Source: CAYTID01 sp964437735
GTDB taxonomy: Bacteria; Bacteroidota; Ignavibacteria; UBA10030; BY39
DNA: 6,390 nt
NCBI GenBank assembly: GCA_964437735.1
Contig: CAYTID010000110.1
Location: 1-6,390, forward strand
Direction of reading: 5' to 3'
The notes below the pieces were generated by a model. The model made no database searches and was not told where the DNA came from. It worked only from the letters and a program-made list of their open reading frames with translations. Positions 4,364 to 6,390 of this stretch are shown here, one piece after another. Each line of letters opens with the position of its first letter. Position 1 is the first letter of the stretch. Position numbers and translations under genes: made by a program.

Positions 4364-6390
4364 TTATTTCATTAATACCATTTTCTTTACGAATGTTAAG
4401 CCTTGTTGATAGTTACCATCTTCATCAACAGGTTCGGCTGTCATTCTGTAGAAATAAACACCCGATGATAAACGGCTTGCATCAAACATATATTCATGCA
4501 TGCCTTCATAAAGCTCTTCATTGTTAACCAGATTTGCTACTTCCTGACCTAACATATTGTAAACTTTTAGCGATACTTTTGCATCGCCGATCAAAGTAAA
4601 TCTGATTGTTGTAGTCGGGTTGAACGGATTCGGATAGTTCTGTGATAATTCATAAGCTAGCGGCATCTCTTCAATCATATCTTCACTCGGAGTTTTCACT
4701 ACCGGCTTCAATCCGCTTTCTTCGAGGAACGGCACTAAATTTGCCGATTTAACTCCGGTTAATTTCGTGCGAGTTCCAAAACTAACTGTATCAAAAACAC
4801 CAGCAAACGCATCGTTGATATATTTAACTGTTGTGTAAAGATTATCAAAAGCCTCAGCTCCATACGGATAATCACGTGTAAAAGTTTTTGGACCTGTGGA
4901 TTTGAAAACTCCCATCACTTCCTTGTCGGCTATGGCTGCTATTTCTGATACTAATTTACCGGTAAGCAATGCATTGGCGGGATTGACATACCTCAATTCA
5001 CCAAATCCGGCAGGAGTAATTTCTAATTGACTCGCTGCGATGTTTACCTTCAACGCTATTAATTCTGCAAGTAATTTATTGTTATGTTTGATTGCAGGTA
5101 ATGATTTTTGACCTTTTACCAAAATTTTCGGTGGAACTGCAATAAAAAAGTCGAGTCCGCGTGCATCGCCAGTGTGTTTATTCGCACCTAATTTATCGCG
5201 TAATGTTATCAATACATCTCCCGCTTTGGGCGACAACAACCAACCGTAAAACTTCGAGCTGTCTAATGCCGGAGTTGCATTAAAACGATTTTGACCAACT
5301 AATAATCCGCTTGTCCCACTAAAACCACCTAATGTGAAAGCTTCTTCAAGCGCGTTCACAAAATTTGGCATTGGTAAACGTATTTGGTTTAGTTTCCATT
5401 CAGGTGATACTTCGGTTAACGCGTATTTTACTATTTTTTCTTTTGCCACTGCGTTTATCGGCAGATACCAATATTTTGCCTTCATCTTTTTACCTTTATC
5501 GGCAAAACCTGATATATTGATTACATCTCCGGTAGCTAAACCACCCGTAAATACATAATTAAATTTTTTATTGATGCCATTATTTTCAACGTCTACAGTG
5601 AAATCAACTCCTTTAACTAAAACAATATTGTTCTTTTTCACAACTTGAGCAGGATTTGCAATCGGGGCACTGCCTAAATCTAAGAACAAAGTTGTCTTCG
5701 GAGCCGGTGTTCCACCGACTACTCCTGTAGTAAAAATAGGAACTGTCAATTCAACTTCGAATTGTACTTTATCAGCTTTACGCGGTATTGCTTTACCTAA
5801 AGCATTTTTCAATCCTCTTGCATCTGCAAGTGCATCGACTGTAATACTGCGGTAAGTGTTACCACTAGGTACAAATGTAGCGGTAATATTTTTGGGCCCA
5901 TCCATTGTTACAACCACCGGGTTTACATTACCCGTAAGATCACCACTCCAACCGCTAAATAAATGACCACTTTGAGGTATAGCTGTTAATGTGACATCAG
6001 AATTTACTGCGTATAATAATTGATCAGGATCTTGTTGAACAATACCTGCTCCGACTATATCGATTGTAAGTTTATGTGCTGCAATAACATAAGCTCCTTC
6101 TTTTATAATAAGAAATTCGGTTTCTCCAACAGGAATAACAATCGAATTCACACCAAACATATTCGTTGCCTGCCACTCCGAACCTGCGTCTATTAATGGT
6201 TTTATTGTCCATTTTGAACCATAACGCGGAAGGTTGTCGGGCCATGAAACAATAAGCGGAGTGCTTTCAGATGCTCCACCAGAATATGCAATCCTAAATG
6301 AATCTTTTTGTGTGGATAGATTGAATCCGCGATAATCACCGGTTACACCAGCGTCTAAACCGATAGGGTACCCTGATACACGCCCAGGGA
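4364..6390 (-). CDS. T9SS-targeted surface/secreted protein with InlB-B-type repeat domain (5' end outside window)
   Basis: The frame is open from the right edge to TAA 4364-4366: 674 residues are visible and the N-terminus is missing. The internal ATG at 6160 is not the real start, because coding sequence continues upstream for 76 codons without a stop. Visible residues 1-100 are beta-rich. Residues 107-173 form a divergent InlB B-repeat ('LTIDIVGAGIV', 'VTLTAIPQSGHLFSGWSGDLTG', 'ITATFV'), a small domain common in surface proteins. Residues 174-570 match nothing I recognise. They contain beta-type segments, then a more helical part ('LLAELIALKVNI', 'LVSEIAAIADKEVMGVF'). Residues 581-674 are a type A T9SS sorting domain: 'LSQNYPNPFNPTTTIRF', 'VSLKVYNMLGQEV', 'LSSGVYFYRM', ending 'KKMVLMK'. 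This tail directs export through the outer membrane by the T9SS and is usually cleaved. The biological role is unknown. The hairpin at 4327-4353 separates the gene from the pilus genes. Confidence 0.85.
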   Translation of the reverse strand, partial: PGRVSGYPIGLDAGVTGDYRGFNLSTQKDSFRIAYSGGASESTPLIVSWPDNLPRYGSKWTIKPLIDAGSEWQATNMFGVNSIVIPVGETEFLIIKEGAYVIAAHKLTIDIVGAGIVQQDPDQLLYAVNSDVTLTAIPQSGHLFSGWSGDLTGNVNPVVVTMDGPKNITATFVPSGNTYRSITVDALADARGLKNALGKAIPRKADKVQFEVELTVPIFTTGVVGGTPAPKTTLFLDLGSAPIANPAQVVKKNNIVLVKGVDFTVDVENNGINKKFNYVFTGGLATGDVINISGFADKGKKMKAKYWYLPINAVAKEKIVKYALTEVSPEWKLNQIRLPMPNFVNALEEAFTLGGFSGTSGLLVGQNRFNATPALDSSKFYGWLLSPKAGDVLITLRDKLGANKHTGDARGLDFFIAVPPKILVKGQKSLPAIKHNNKLLAELIALKVNIAASQLEITPAGFGELRYVNPANALLTGKLVSEIAAIADKEVMGVFKSTGPKTFTRDYPYGAEAFDNLYTTVKYINDAFAGVFDTVSFGTRTKLTGVKSANLVPFLEESGLKPVVKTPSEDMIEEMPLAYELSQNYPNPFNPTTTIRFTLIGDAKVSLKVYNMLGQEVANLVNNEELYEGMHEYMFDASRLSSGVYFYRMTAEPVDEDGNYQQGLTFVKKMVLMK

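Noticed and set aside
5334..5558. 74-codon plus-strand open frame
   Set aside because: It is antisense to the T9SS cargo gene, F/S-rich, without any start signal or known motif.
5152..5824. DARGL repeated twice in the T9SS cargo protein (visible residues 189-193 and 408-412)
   Set aside because: The flanking residues do not align, so a five-residue match is most likely chance.
4364..6160. Treating ATG 6160 as the true start of the T9SS cargo gene
   Set aside because: The same frame continues 76 codons upstream to the window edge without a stop. There is no signal peptide at 6160, and a T9SS cargo needs one.
1..6390. CRISPR arrays, tRNAs, insertion sequences or phage genes
   Set aside because: No spaced direct repeats, cloverleaf-like sequence, transposase-like protein or terminal repeats were seen on either strand.

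Overview
The window is AT-rich and every convincing gene lies on the minus strand, so transcription runs from right to left. The C-terminus of the first gene carries a 'QNYPNPFNP' type IX secretion (T9SS) sorting domain. That points to the Bacteroidota/Ignavibacteriota side of the tree, and the motif wording suggests an Ignavibacteria-like organism, though no finer placement is possible. Both TAA and TGA serve as normal stops.

In transcription order the layout has four genes. (1) 6390-4364 is the 3' part of a large surface or secreted protein with an InlB-B-type repeat domain, a long unassigned middle and a T9SS sorting tail. (2) A 157-bp gap holds a strong hairpin, a 12-bp palindrome, an AT-rich leader and a good Shine-Dalgarno sequence. 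(3) 4205-3693 encodes a small, very acidic secreted protein that looks like a DUF4402-type pilus subunit. (4) A 121-bp gap is almost filled by three consecutive stem-loops. (5) 3571-2723 encodes a PapD/FimC-like periplasmic chaperone. (6) 2716-1 encodes an outer-membrane usher-like protein. It starts 6 bp after the chaperone stop, in the same reading frame, and runs off the left edge with 905 codons visible.

Pilin, chaperone and usher in this order form a divergent chaperone-usher fimbrial operon. The subunit would enter the periplasm through its signal peptide, be folded and capped by the chaperone, and be assembled through the usher. A strong ribosome binding site on the pilin gene alone, the stem-loops after it, and tight chaperone-usher coupling together suggest abundant subunit and scarce assembly machinery. 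Possible further subunits or a tip adhesin would lie left of the window. The system is of a known general type. Its unusual points are the apparent loss of both carboxylate-anchoring residues in the chaperone, an EF-hand-like loop and regulatory-like beta domains on the usher, and its position beside a T9SS cargo gene.

No tRNA, rRNA, CRISPR array, insertion sequence or plus-strand gene was seen. No gene-free stretch exceeds 160 bp.
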